63,206 nucleotides of DNA from assembly GCA_945893365.1 (NCBI GenBank), contig CAMDED010000024.1:1-63206 (forward strand), in the 5' to 3' direction. The notes beneath the pieces were generated by a model that was not told the origin of the DNA, searched no databases, and was given only the letters and a program-made list of their open reading frames with translations. Within the stretch, counting starts at the first letter, position 1. Every line of letters starts with the position of its first letter. Position numbers and translations under genes: made by a program. The stretch comes from Candidatus Sulfopaludibacter sp. SbA3 (GTDB taxonomy: Bacteria > Acidobacteriota > Terriglobia > Bryobacterales > Bryobacteraceae). Shown here piece after piece: positions 55,932-63,206 of the stretch.

Positions 55932-57131
55932 ATGATGACGAGCACCACAGCACCAATCACCATGTCAACCCTAGCGAACAGCCGCACGATCTGCAGCCGC
56001 TGCGTCATGGACACCTCCGATCCGGACATCGCATTCGACACGGAAGGTGTGTGCAGACACTGCCACGGCTATGAACAACAGGTCCTCGATCAGGTCCGGG
56101 TAGGCGAGGAGGGACGCCGCCTACTCGAGAACATCACGCGGCGCATTCAGGCCGCTGGCGCCGGGAAACGCTATGACTGCATCATCGGTGTAAGCGGTGG
56201 AGTCGACAGTACCTATGTCGCCTGGATGGTGAAAAAACTGGGCTTGCGTCCCCTGGCGGTCCATCTGGACAACGGATGGGATTCCGAGATCGCCGTCAGC
56301 AACATCAGCACCGTTCTCAGGAAGATGGGCATTGACTTGCACACCGAGGTGCTCGATTGGGAGGAGTTCAAGGATATCCAGCTTGCCTTCTTGCGTGCGT
56401 CGACACCGGACGCCGAAGTGCCCAGCGACCATGCCATCTTCGCCTGCCTTTATCACACTGCGACGAAGTTCGGCGTCCGCCACGTCATTACCGGGGTGAA
56501 CACGCGAACTGAGACGCACCTACCCTCCGCATGGTCGCATGGTCACTTTGATTACGGCTATCTCAAGGCTGTGCACCGCCGCCACGGCGCGCGCCCCATC
56601 CGCACCTTCCCACATTACAATTTTTATCAGTTCGTCACCGGCTTCCGCCACACCCACGAGACGCTGAACATTCTCAACTACGTGGACTACTCCAAGAAGG
56701 ACGCTCTCGTTTTCCTCCAGAGCGAACTCGGTTGGCGCGACTACGGGGGCAAGCACTTCGAAAGCGTTTACACCCGGTGGTACCAGGGCGTCTATCTCCC
56801 GCGAAAGTTCGGCTACGACAAACGCCGCAGCCACTTTTCCAGCCGAATCTGCTCCGGTGAGTTGACTCGGGACTTCGCGCTCCAAGAACTGAACAAACCG
56901 ACGTACGATCCGAGGCTTCAGGAAGAGGACTGTGTATACGTGGCCAAGAAGCTCAGCCTCAACTCAGACGCCTTCAAAGCCATCATGACCGCGCCTCCGC
57001 GCCGCTTCCAGGATTACCCATCCTACGAAGAGCGGATGCGCAGCTTGTGGTTCAAGAGCGCCATGGGCGCATACCAATTCGTCAAACGCCACATTCTCCG
57101 CCGCAACGGGGGCAAACCGGCGTGGTCTTGA
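55932..57131 (+). CDS. wbpG: N-acetyl sugar amidotransferase (WbpG-like)
   Basis: The 399-residue protein has a likely zinc site of four cysteines (Cys21, Cys24, Cys41, Cys44; ICSRCVMDTSDPD and VCRHCHGYE). It then has a PP-loop ATPase domain with SGGVDSTY at about 88-95, GLRPLAVHLDNGWDSEIAVS and GVNTRTE. Enzymes of this family use ammonia from HisH/HisF to turn an N-acetyl group of a diacetamido sugar into an acetamidino group. HisH, HisF and WbpG lie in that order in this window. ATG 55932, 55935 or 55962 could be the start; the first is used. Confidence 0.9.
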   Translation: MMTSTTAPITMSTLANSRTICSRCVMDTSDPDIAFDTEGVCRHCHGYEQQVLDQVRVGEEGRRLLENITRRIQAAGAGKRYDCIIGVSGGVDSTYVAWMVKKLGLRPLAVHLDNGWDSEIAVSNISTVLRKMGIDLHTEVLDWEEFKDIQLAFLRASTPDAEVPSDHAIFACLYHTATKFGVRHVITGVNTRTETHLPSAWSHGHFDYGYLKAVHRRHGARPIRTFPHYNFYQFVTGFRHTHETLNILNYVDYSKKDALVFLQSELGWRDYGGKHFESVYTRWYQGVYLPRKFGYDKRRSHFSSRICSGELTRDFALQELNKPTYDPRLQEEDCVYVAKKLSLNSDAFKAIMTAPPRRFQDYPSYEERMRSLWFKSAMGAYQFVKRHILRRNGGKPAWS

Positions 57132-57141
57132 CCTCCCAAGA

Positions 57142-57984
57142 ATGCTCAGAGAATTTCTCCGCGGCGCCCGCAAGCGCCTTAGGCGCACCTGGCGCCGGAC
57201 GCGGCTTCACTGGACCGGGCCGGTCCTCGACGACAAATGCATCCTCGACGCTCTGCAGAAACTAACGCTTCGCGCCCCGCGCCTCCTGCTAGTCCACAGC
57301 TCGCTTTCGGCGTGCGGGCGGATCCGGGGCGGCGAGTTTACGGTGATCCGAGCGGTGCGGTCCTGGAACCCGGGAGGAACGATCGCGATGCCAACGCACA
57401 CGTATTGCTATCCGGCTCCCGATGGAACCTGCCAGGTCTTCAACTCGCGCGAAACTCCCAGCCTTGTAGGCGCCATCACCAATACATTTTGGAAGCAGCC
57501 CGGCGTGGCGCGCAGCCTCCATCCCACACACTCGCTCGCATGCGAAGGAACGCGAGCAGACTCGCTCATCGCCGGCCACGAAGACTGCGACACACCCTGC
57601 GGCCGGGGTACACCCTACGAAAGGCTTATCGAACAGGACGCGGCGGTGCTGATGTTCGGCGCCACGATGGACTCCTACACTTTTTTTCACACCGCGGAGG
57701 ACGCGGCCGCCGTGCCGTATCTCTACGAACCCCAGCCAGTGAAACTCAAGCTGCGCGGACGGGGTGGGGAAGAACGCGAGATGATCATGCGTAAGCAAGA
57801 CATGACTATCGCGCGGGGATTCATGAATAAGGACCGCTGGCTTGAAGAGCGAGGTCTGCTGCGCCGCGCCGCTCTCGGCCGGGGCGAACTTCTCCTGCTT
57901 CCGCACTCGCGGCAGGTTCACGAAGCGATCACCGAACAACTGCGCCGCGATCCCCGGTTCCTCGCGGCGCCGCTCACGAAATGA
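57142..57984 (+). CDS. AAC(3)-fold N-acyltransferase, probable amino-sugar acyltransferase
   Basis: The protein belongs to the Antibiotic_NAT (aminoglycoside 3-N-acetyltransferase) family: LLVHSSLSACG, GGTIAMPTHTY, RSLHPTHSLACEG and FFHTAEDAAAVPYL are the family blocks, including the conserved histidine in HPTHS. The N-terminus is basic, not a signal peptide. In a sugar locus this family more likely acylates an amino sugar than an antibiotic. Its stop overlaps the DegT gene by ATGA, linking it to an aminotransferase that could supply the amine. No hexapeptide acetyltransferase is seen in the unit, so this protein may take that role. Confidence 0.82.
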   Translation: MLREFLRGARKRLRRTWRRTRLHWTGPVLDDKCILDALQKLTLRAPRLLLVHSSLSACGRIRGGEFTVIRAVRSWNPGGTIAMPTHTYCYPAPDGTCQVFNSRETPSLVGAITNTFWKQPGVARSLHPTHSLACEGTRADSLIAGHEDCDTPCGRGTPYERLIEQDAAVLMFGATMDSYTFFHTAEDAAAVPYLYEPQPVKLKLRGRGGEEREMIMRKQDMTIARGFMNKDRWLEERGLLRRAALGRGELLLLPHSRQVHEAITEQLRRDPRFLAAPLTK

Positions 57985-59330
57985 AGACAGCACTCAAAGA
58001 CACGGCGAAGTTCATCGCCCGCCAGACCATCGGCCGCCTGCCCCAGCCGTCGTCGCGGCTAACCGGGCGCTTGGCTTTGGACGGCGGCACGCCGGTGCGC
58101 GACAAGCGCTTCCGGCCGTGGGCTAACTACCACTCCGGCAACCTCCTGCAGTGGGTCACCAGCGTCGGTCCGAGCTTCCGAAGTATTTTCCTGAGCGGGT
58201 TCGAAGGCCTGCCGCAGCCCCGCCAGAGGCAGTTTGCCGCGCAATGGGCGGAGTATTGCGGCTGCCGTCATGCAGTGCTGCTTCCACACGGCACGGATGC
58301 CCTTCGTATCGGACTCGCCGCGGTGTTCGACCACGACGGGCTGGAGTACGGCGGCGAGGTTATCGTGCCGAACCTCTCCTTCATCGCCAGCGCGACTGCG
58401 GCGCTGGATCGGCGGTTCGGCGTTGCTTTGGTGGATGTAGACGCCGGTACGCTCAACCTCGATCCGAAACGCGTCGAGGAGGCGATCATTCCGGGCAAGA
58501 CTCGCGCCATCATGCCGGTTCACCAATTCGGGCAGCCGGCCGATATGACGTCGTTGCGCACGATCGCGACGAAGCACGGGTTGAAAGTAATCGAGGACGC
58601 CGCTCAGGCGCACGGCGCCGAGTGGGAGAGCGGACCCGTCGGTTCATTGGGCGACGCAGCCGGCTTCAGCTTTCAGTCCGCGAAGAACCTCACTTGCGGT
58701 GAAGGGGGAATTCTCACCACAAACGACAAACAAGTGTTCGATCGCGCTTATGCACTGCACAACGCAGGCCGGACGCCGGAAATGAGCGGGCGCTGGGAAC
58801 ATGCCACCCTCGGCTGGAACTGCCGTCCGACTGAGTATCAAGCGGCGTTGCTCATCCATCGCTTCGGTATGTTCGAGCGGCAGCAAGAGAAGAGGAGCCG
58901 CAATTTCCAGACGCTCCGCGAACTGATGTCGGACGTCGCGTGTCTCCGCCCGCTGGAAGTCCATCCGGGAGTCCGCCGCCACGGGATGTACATGTTCGTC
59001 ATGCGGTACCATCCGGAACATTGCGGCGGGCGCGCTCTTGAGGAATTCCTGCGTGCGGCGGGAGCCGAAGGGGCGCCCCTTCACCGGTGCTACTCCTCCA
59101 CGATGTCGGATCAGCTCGCGATGCAGAAGCTCATTGCACGCCGTCCGGAATACATCCGCGTCCTCCCGACGCCAGTTGCCGACGATGCGGTCAATAGAAT
59201 TGTTTATATTTCCGCAAACGTTTTTCTCGGCAGCGAAGCGGACATGGGGGACATCGCCGCCGCGGTGCGGAAAGTGGAACGCCACTATGCGACCAGCGGT
59301 TCGGGTATGAGAGAACTCCAGCGAGTATGA
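57981..59330 (+). CDS. DegT/DnrJ/EryC1/StrS sugar aminotransferase
   Basis: This 449-residue PLP aminotransferase keeps the lysine in FSFQSAKNLTCGEGG, unlike the ColD-like protein. Other blocks are LLPHGTDALRIGL (cofactor phosphate site), VIVPNLSFIASATAALD, VIEDAAQAHGAEW and GWNCRPTEYQAAL. It is expected to aminate a keto sugar nucleotide. The N-terminal ~40 residues precede the family domain. It overlaps both neighbours by 4 bp. The dehydrogenase downstream may make its keto substrate, as WlbA/WbpB does for WlbC/WbpE. Confidence 0.9.
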   Translation: MKTALKDTAKFIARQTIGRLPQPSSRLTGRLALDGGTPVRDKRFRPWANYHSGNLLQWVTSVGPSFRSIFLSGFEGLPQPRQRQFAAQWAEYCGCRHAVLLPHGTDALRIGLAAVFDHDGLEYGGEVIVPNLSFIASATAALDRRFGVALVDVDAGTLNLDPKRVEEAIIPGKTRAIMPVHQFGQPADMTSLRTIATKHGLKVIEDAAQAHGAEWESGPVGSLGDAAGFSFQSAKNLTCGEGGILTTNDKQVFDRAYALHNAGRTPEMSGRWEHATLGWNCRPTEYQAALLIHRFGMFERQQEKRSRNFQTLRELMSDVACLRPLEVHPGVRRHGMYMFVMRYHPEHCGGRALEEFLRAAGAEGAPLHRCYSSTMSDQLAMQKLIARRPEYIRVLPTPVADDAVNRIVYISANVFLGSEADMGDIAAAVRKVERHYATSGSGMRELQRV

Positions 59331-60508
59331 ACATCGGGTTCATCGGCTGTGGCTACGTCGCGGATTTCTACGCGAAGACTCTCGCCAACTATCCCGCCAT
59401 GAGCCTCATTGGCGCATACGACCGGAACCGACGCAATCTCGATCAGTTCGCGCGCCGCTGGCCATCGCGCACATACGCGAGCCTGGAGGACTTGACCCGC
59501 GACCCCGCCATCGAGCTCGTGCTGAACCTGACGAATCCGCGAAGCCATTACGATGTGACGCGGGCGTGCCTCGAAGGCGGCAAGCACGTCTATTCCGAGA
59601 AACCATTGGCAATGAACGCCGGCGACGCAAAAAAACTGGTTGAACTCGCGGATCGAATGGGACTCCACCTGGCATCCGCCCCGTGTAGCGTTCTAAGCGA
59701 AACCGCCCAGACCATGGGGCATGCGATCAGGGAACGCGTCATTGGCAAGGTGCGGCTAATTTATGCAAATTTCGACGATGGCATGATCGCTCCCAAAATG
59801 TCGCCTTGGACGTGGCTGAATGAGTGTAGCGTTCCCTGGCCGGCGAAGGACGAGTTCGAAGTCGGCTGCACCTACGAGCACGCAGGCTATGTCCTGACTT
59901 GGCTAGCCGCGTTTTTCGGCCCCGCGCTGAGCGTGACATCGTTTGCCTCGATTCAGATTCCCGACAAGGGAATCTCCGTGGACCGCATGGCGCCGGATTT
60001 CACCGTGGGCTGCATCGAATACCCGGACGGGGTGGTGGCGCGCGTCACTTGCGGGCTCGTCGCCCCGAGAGACAAGTCCCTCACGGTGATTGGCGATGAC
60101 GGCATATTGTTCGTAGGGAACGTCCGGAACGACACGGGGCCGGTGATGGTCCGAGCGGGAAATATGGGACGCTGGCAATCCAGCATCGGACGGCGCACGC
60201 AGTGGTTGCATCGATGGCTGGAAGCGCGTATTCCGTGGCCCGGCGCGGAGGCGATATTCCAGCGCCGATACCCGCTTGTGCGCAAAGGACGGGGGCGGAC
60301 GGCCGGTCCGAACAAGCCGGTGGACTTTATGCGCGGTCCCGCCGAGATGGCTGAGGCCATAGGCGAGAAGCGGCCGTGCCGGCTCTCCGCGCAATTCGGC
60401 GCTCACATCGTGGAGATCGTCGAGGCGCTGCAACACCCGGAGCGTTCCGGCCGGAAGCAAATGACGACCACCTTCACGCCTATGCAACCGATGCCGTGGG
60501 CCAACTAG
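59327..60508 (+). CDS. Gfo/Idh/MocA-family sugar dehydrogenase
   Basis: The N-terminal Rossmann domain has GFIGCGYVADFYAKTL (about 4-19), AYDRN, ELVLNLTNPRSHYDVT and the catalytic lysine in SEKPLAMN (about 88-95). The C-terminal alpha/beta substrate domain follows (GKVRLIYANFDDG, VGCTYEHAGYVLTWL). Such enzymes oxidise the 3-hydroxyl of UDP-GlcNAcA or similar nucleotide sugars in O-antigen pathways, among other sugar reactions. At 393 residues it is slightly long. Its start overlaps the aminotransferase stop by ATGA. Confidence 0.86.
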   Translation: MNIGFIGCGYVADFYAKTLANYPAMSLIGAYDRNRRNLDQFARRWPSRTYASLEDLTRDPAIELVLNLTNPRSHYDVTRACLEGGKHVYSEKPLAMNAGDAKKLVELADRMGLHLASAPCSVLSETAQTMGHAIRERVIGKVRLIYANFDDGMIAPKMSPWTWLNECSVPWPAKDEFEVGCTYEHAGYVLTWLAAFFGPALSVTSFASIQIPDKGISVDRMAPDFTVGCIEYPDGVVARVTCGLVAPRDKSLTVIGDDGILFVGNVRNDTGPVMVRAGNMGRWQSSIGRRTQWLHRWLEARIPWPGAEAIFQRRYPLVRKGRGRTAGPNKPVDFMRGPAEMAEAIGEKRPCRLSAQFGAHIVEIVEALQHPERSGRKQMTTTFTPMQPMPWAN

Positions 60509-60509
60509 G

Positions 60510-61463
60510 ATGCTTGTCTCGATCCTCATCCCCTGCTACAACGCTGAACGTTGGGTGGCCCAGGCCATCGAGAGCGCGCTCGCACAGACGTGGCCGGACA
60601 AGGAGGTCATCGTGGTAGATGACGGTTCGCAGGATGGCAGCCTCGACCTCATCAAGACGTTCGGTAAATCGATCCGCTGGGAAACCGGTCCCAACCGGGG
60701 CGGCAACGTAGCGCGTAACGGCTTGCTTGAACTTGCCAGGGGCGAGTGGCTGCAATACCTGGATGCCGACGATTACCTGCTGCCGCCGAAGATCGAGCGG
60801 CAGGTAAGCTTTCTGCGGGATCATCCTACGTGCGATGTAGTATACAGTCCGGTGCTTTTGGTCAACTGGTCGGAAGCGAAAGTCGAACAGGAGGTCACCC
60901 CGATTCGCGAGCCGCGAGACCCCTGGATCCTGCTGGCCCGGTGGTACCTGCCGCAAACGGGCGGTCCTCTCTGGCGGCGACAGGCGTTGATGAACGTCGG
61001 CGGCTGGAAGCCGGACCAACCTTGCTGTCAGGAGCATGAGTTGTATTTGCGGCTGCTCCAGTCGGGCGCACAGTTCTGTTACTTCGGTGAATGCCATGCG
61101 GCCTACCGCAACTGGTCGCAGGACGCGACAGTCAGTAAACGTAATCGCCTCGAACTTAGTCGTCGACGGCTGGAGATCGAGGACCGTATGGAAATGTATC
61201 TGAAGGAGCGCGGCGAACTTACGCATCCCCGCATGCAGGCCTTGAATCAGGCGCGATTCGAGATCGCACGGATGGCGTGGTCGGAAGACCGGATAGCGGC
61301 TAGAGAAATCGTCCGTGGAATTGAACAGCGCCAGCCCGGGTTCGTTCCGGGGCCACCGGCTGCGCAAGGACGGTATCGTTCGATTTACAAGGCGTTCGGT
61401 TTCGATGCGGCTGAACGGATCGCCGCCGGCCTACGACGGTTCGCAGGCGGGGTAATGAGCTGA
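60510..61463 (+). CDS. Glycosyltransferase family 2
   Basis: The GT-A core is clear: MLVSILIPCYNAERWVAQAI, EVIVVDDGSQDGSLDLI, RGGNVARNGLLELARGEW and LDADDYLLPPKIER (the DxD). RQALMNVGGWKPDQPCCQEH matches the acceptor-side motif. The 317-residue length has no membrane segment. It begins one base after the dehydrogenase stop, so it belongs to the same operon. The donor is unknown. Confidence 0.9.
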   Translation: MLVSILIPCYNAERWVAQAIESALAQTWPDKEVIVVDDGSQDGSLDLIKTFGKSIRWETGPNRGGNVARNGLLELARGEWLQYLDADDYLLPPKIERQVSFLRDHPTCDVVYSPVLLVNWSEAKVEQEVTPIREPRDPWILLARWYLPQTGGPLWRRQALMNVGGWKPDQPCCQEHELYLRLLQSGAQFCYFGECHAAYRNWSQDATVSKRNRLELSRRRLEIEDRMEMYLKERGELTHPRMQALNQARFEIARMAWSEDRIAAREIVRGIEQRQPGFVPGPPAAQGRYRSIYKAFGFDAAERIAAGLRRFAGGVMS

Positions 61464-61513
61464 AAAGCAGGGCGGATGAGACTTAACTCGTTTACAAGCA
61501 GCAAGAGGCCGTT

Positions 61514-62494
61514 TTGATAGCCGGCCGGCACGATGCACTCGGCCGCACATCAGTCGCCGTACGTGCCGAGCTTCTGCCCGTGGCCATGGTTATCCCGACG
61601 CGAGACCGCGCCATGGTCCTGCGCCGGACCCTTGAAAGCCTCGCGGCACAGTCCGCCCAACCGGCTGAGTTGACAATCGTGGATGCCTCCGAGGATTCAT
61701 CCACCCGGTCTTTGTGTCAGGATGAATCTATTCCCGGCCTATGCTCAGCCGTCTCCTGGCATCCCGCGAGGGTGGGAGGAGCTGCGAGCCAGCGCAATCA
61801 AGGCGTTTGCGCCTGTTCACTTCCCGTGATCGGGTTCTGCGACGACGATATCCTGTTCGAGCCTATGTGCGTCAGCCGGTTGTGGTCCGCCTTGCAGTCC
61901 GACCCTCGCCTCGGGGGCGTGAATGCGATGGTCACCAACCAACGATATCAAGCGCCGGGGCGGATCAGCCGTTTTGTTTTCCGGTTGATGGCGGGTCGAG
62001 TGGAATCCTCGTATGCCGGAATGGTGCTCGGTCCGGCTGTCAATCTGCTGCCGGAAGACCGGGACGATCTTTCCGACGTGGTCAAGGTCGACTGGTTGAA
62101 CCTCGGCTGCACGCTGTATCGACGCGAAGCCCTACCCAATCCGCCATTCCCGGATCATTTCACAGGTTATTCTTTGATGGAAGATCTCACACTTTCTCTG
62201 ACGGTTGGGAAACGCTGGAAACTGGCAAACGCGCGGACGGCCCGCATCTATCACGATTCGCAGCCCGGAAGTCACAAATCCGATCCTCGGCTTCTCGCGG
62301 AGATGCAATTGATCAACCGGCATTACGTGATGACAAAGGTCCTGGGAAGGACTAGCCCTTCCGACTATCTGAGGCTTGTCCTTTTCGAGTTGTTCTCCCT
62401 GACGTCCGGCCTTCGAAGCCATTCGGGCCGGGCAATGATGGGAGCAGCTATCCGGGGTCGTGCGGACGCGCTCAGGAGGATTGTTGCCCCTTGA
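61514..62494 (+). CDS. Glycosyltransferase family 2
   Basis: The family domain starts at MVIPTRDRAMVLRRTLESLA, continues to TIVDASED and QRNQGVCACSLPVIGFCDDD (DxD-like DDD), and ends with a GLRSHSGRAMMGAAIRGRAD tail. Starts considered: TTG 61514, which leaves 24 residues before the first strand, and ATG 61586, which removes all of them. The TTG is used because GT2 domains usually have some residues before that strand. The next reading frame overlaps its stop by TGATG. Confidence 0.85.
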   Translation: MIAGRHDALGRTSVAVRAELLPVAMVIPTRDRAMVLRRTLESLAAQSAQPAELTIVDASEDSSTRSLCQDESIPGLCSAVSWHPARVGGAASQRNQGVCACSLPVIGFCDDDILFEPMCVSRLWSALQSDPRLGGVNAMVTNQRYQAPGRISRFVFRLMAGRVESSYAGMVLGPAVNLLPEDRDDLSDVVKVDWLNLGCTLYRREALPNPPFPDHFTGYSLMEDLTLSLTVGKRWKLANARTARIYHDSQPGSHKSDPRLLAEMQLINRHYVMTKVLGRTSPSDYLRLVLFELFSLTSGLRSHSGRAMMGAAIRGRADALRRIVAP

Positions 62495-62575
62495 TGTCAA
62501 AATCACCGGCAAAATCGGCCGTAGTGCGCAAGACTGCGGTTTTGGTTGGCATAGCGACCCACAATCGCGCTGGTA
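62494..62575 (+). pseudogene. Glycosyltransferase family 2, N-terminal fragment
   Basis: ATG 62494 overlaps the preceding stop. The first 27 codons read MSKSPAKSAVVRKTAVLVGI and then ATHNRAG, a typical first strand and loop of GT2 enzymes. After about 62575 the protein sequence loses family character. The frame stays open to 62964 by chance in GC-rich DNA. This suggests that the operon once continued and was cut by an insertion or deletion. Confidence 0.6.
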
Positions 62576-62767
62576 TTCCGCCGACGGGCCGGCGGCTGAC
62601 GCCGCCTCCCCGCGCTGGTTTGGCCCCGGAAGTCAGCGCTCAGGTTGCATCCCAGCATAGCCTTACCCTCTGCTCCGGTCAAGCTCAGTGTAAACCAGCA
62701 GGCAAACCGTCACGCACACATAACAGCGAAGCGGTCCGTTTGTTAGGTACCTTACGCGCGGCGGGCC
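62576..62767. other. Decayed sequence with 16-bp tandem repeat
   Basis: No gene is recognised. Two perfect 16-bp copies (ACGCGCGGCGGGCCTC) stand in tandem at 62754-62769 and 62770-62785, overlapping the end of the methyltransferase remnant. The stretch is probably a mobile-element or deletion junction. Confidence 0.5.
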
Positions 62768-63020
62768 TCACGCGCGGCGGGCCTCAAGCGCCAGACAGCC
62801 ATCAAAGCGCTCCTCGTTCTCGACCTTCCCAAACATGGCATCGTCGGAGTCCCCGAAATGGCATTGACGAATTTTACAGAACCCACAATCCGCGAGGGCC
62901 GCTGTCATGCTTTCGCGATCCCACATCCATTTGTGGGCTCCGAGTGCGAAGTGCGCGGAGATGATACCAACGGGTCCTCGCGGCGAACTCCTAACTCCTA
63001 TGTGGGACATCATTTCATTG
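62768..63020 (-). pseudogene. SAM methyltransferase, C-terminal remnant
   Basis: On the minus strand the C-terminal part of a class I methyltransferase remains: HKWMWDRESMTAALADCGF, then IRQCHFGDSDDAMF, and RFDGCLALEARRA before the TGA at 62770-62768. The pattern 'HkWmyD.eSl...L...GF..ir.c.fGdS.d..F' is common at the ends of methyltransferases in polysaccharide loci. The SAM-binding part is missing: upstream of about 63020 the frame has no family features. It faces the truncated glycosyltransferase. Confidence 0.6.
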
Positions 63021-63057
63021 CAGGCGCCGGGCCTCCCTTCATCCAGATATTTAAGGT

Positions 63058-63206
63058 CACTAGTGTCCGGTAAAGTACTTTGCAATAACATATAAGTCCT
63101 TGTGCATGAGTCGGGTAGCGTGATTTTCAGTCGGGAACGATTTGAATCGGGAATAGAGGGATCGGTCTTCGGCGGCCGCTCAGCACCGCATTGACAACAA
63201 TGGGGA
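63058..63206. other. IS-end-like sequence at the window edge
   Basis: CACTAGTG (63058-63065) is followed by TGTCCGGTAAAGTACTTTGC. The 12-mer GTAAAGTACTTT (63070-63081) is also found at 569-580, inside the palindrome of the IS1182-type promoter. A related insertion sequence may begin here and continue beyond the window. No ORF is complete. Confidence 0.4.

Noticed and set aside
57142-57984. Aminoglycoside resistance gene
   Set aside because: The fold is AAC(3), but the gene is translationally coupled to a sugar aminotransferase in a polysaccharide operon; resistance is not supported.
62494-62964. Complete 157-residue protein
   Set aside because: Only the first 27 residues look like a real protein (GT2 start); the rest is arginine/proline-rich noise over a junction.

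Overview
The window looks like an acidobacterial chromosome, most likely from the Bryobacterales/Solibacter side. This is inference from gene content. The signs are an Oar-type TonB-dependent receptor with an N-terminal carboxypeptidase-regulatory domain, coupled DUF1549/DUF1553, DUF1501 and cytochrome-WD40 genes, several FG-GAP/ASPIC-UnbV (CRTAC1-like) proteins, many TPR proteins, and a vanadium-haloperoxidase-like gene with a Tat signal. No rRNA, tRNA or CRISPR array was seen.

Region 1 (1-8.3 kb) is a gene graveyard. An IS1182-type transposase gene lies between a 3'-truncated HAF-repeat gene and a 5'-truncated RHS/YD-repeat gene. After it come a vanadium haloperoxidase broken by one frameshift and one stop, a toxin-antitoxin locus whose RelE-like toxin carries an in-frame TAG, a PIN-toxin fragment, a frameshifted glycine-rich protein, a secreted-protein fragment and a frameshifted acidobacterial hypothetical.

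Region 2 (8.48-21.1 kb) holds four FG-GAP/UnbV proteins and three TPR proteins. On the plus strand are three FG-GAP genes with ATGA overlaps, the third carrying a parvulin-type PPIase domain. Convergent to it, on the minus strand, are one FG-GAP gene and two TPR genes, and a further TPR gene is divergent. A secreted alpha/beta hydrolase follows.

Region 3 (22.4-33.2 kb) is a probable operon behind a near-consensus sigma-70 promoter: TonB-dependent receptor, DUF1549/DUF1553 protein, DUF1501 protein, cytochrome c/WD40 protein and PPC-domain protein, ending near a possible terminator.

Region 4 (33.4-63.0 kb) starts with an ISAzo13-type element. A large exopolysaccharide or O-antigen locus follows, headed by a NusG/UpxY-like antiterminator gene that has an ops-like element upstream. 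Next come a ribbon-helix-helix protein, three exported proteins, Wza-like export protein, Wzc-like kinase, methyltransferase, asparagine synthase-like amidotransferase and Wzm/Wzt ABC transporter. A GDP-deoxysugar pair (fucose synthase/ColC-like plus a ColD-like DegT protein whose catalytic lysine is histidine) is followed by a GT11-like transferase. The last part is a HisH/HisF/WbpG amidotransferase set coupled to an AAC(3)-fold acyltransferase, a DegT aminotransferase and a Gfo/Idh dehydrogenase, then glycosyltransferases. The locus breaks off at 62.5 kb in a truncated glycosyltransferase, a methyltransferase remnant and IS-end-like sequence that shares a 12-mer with the left IS region.
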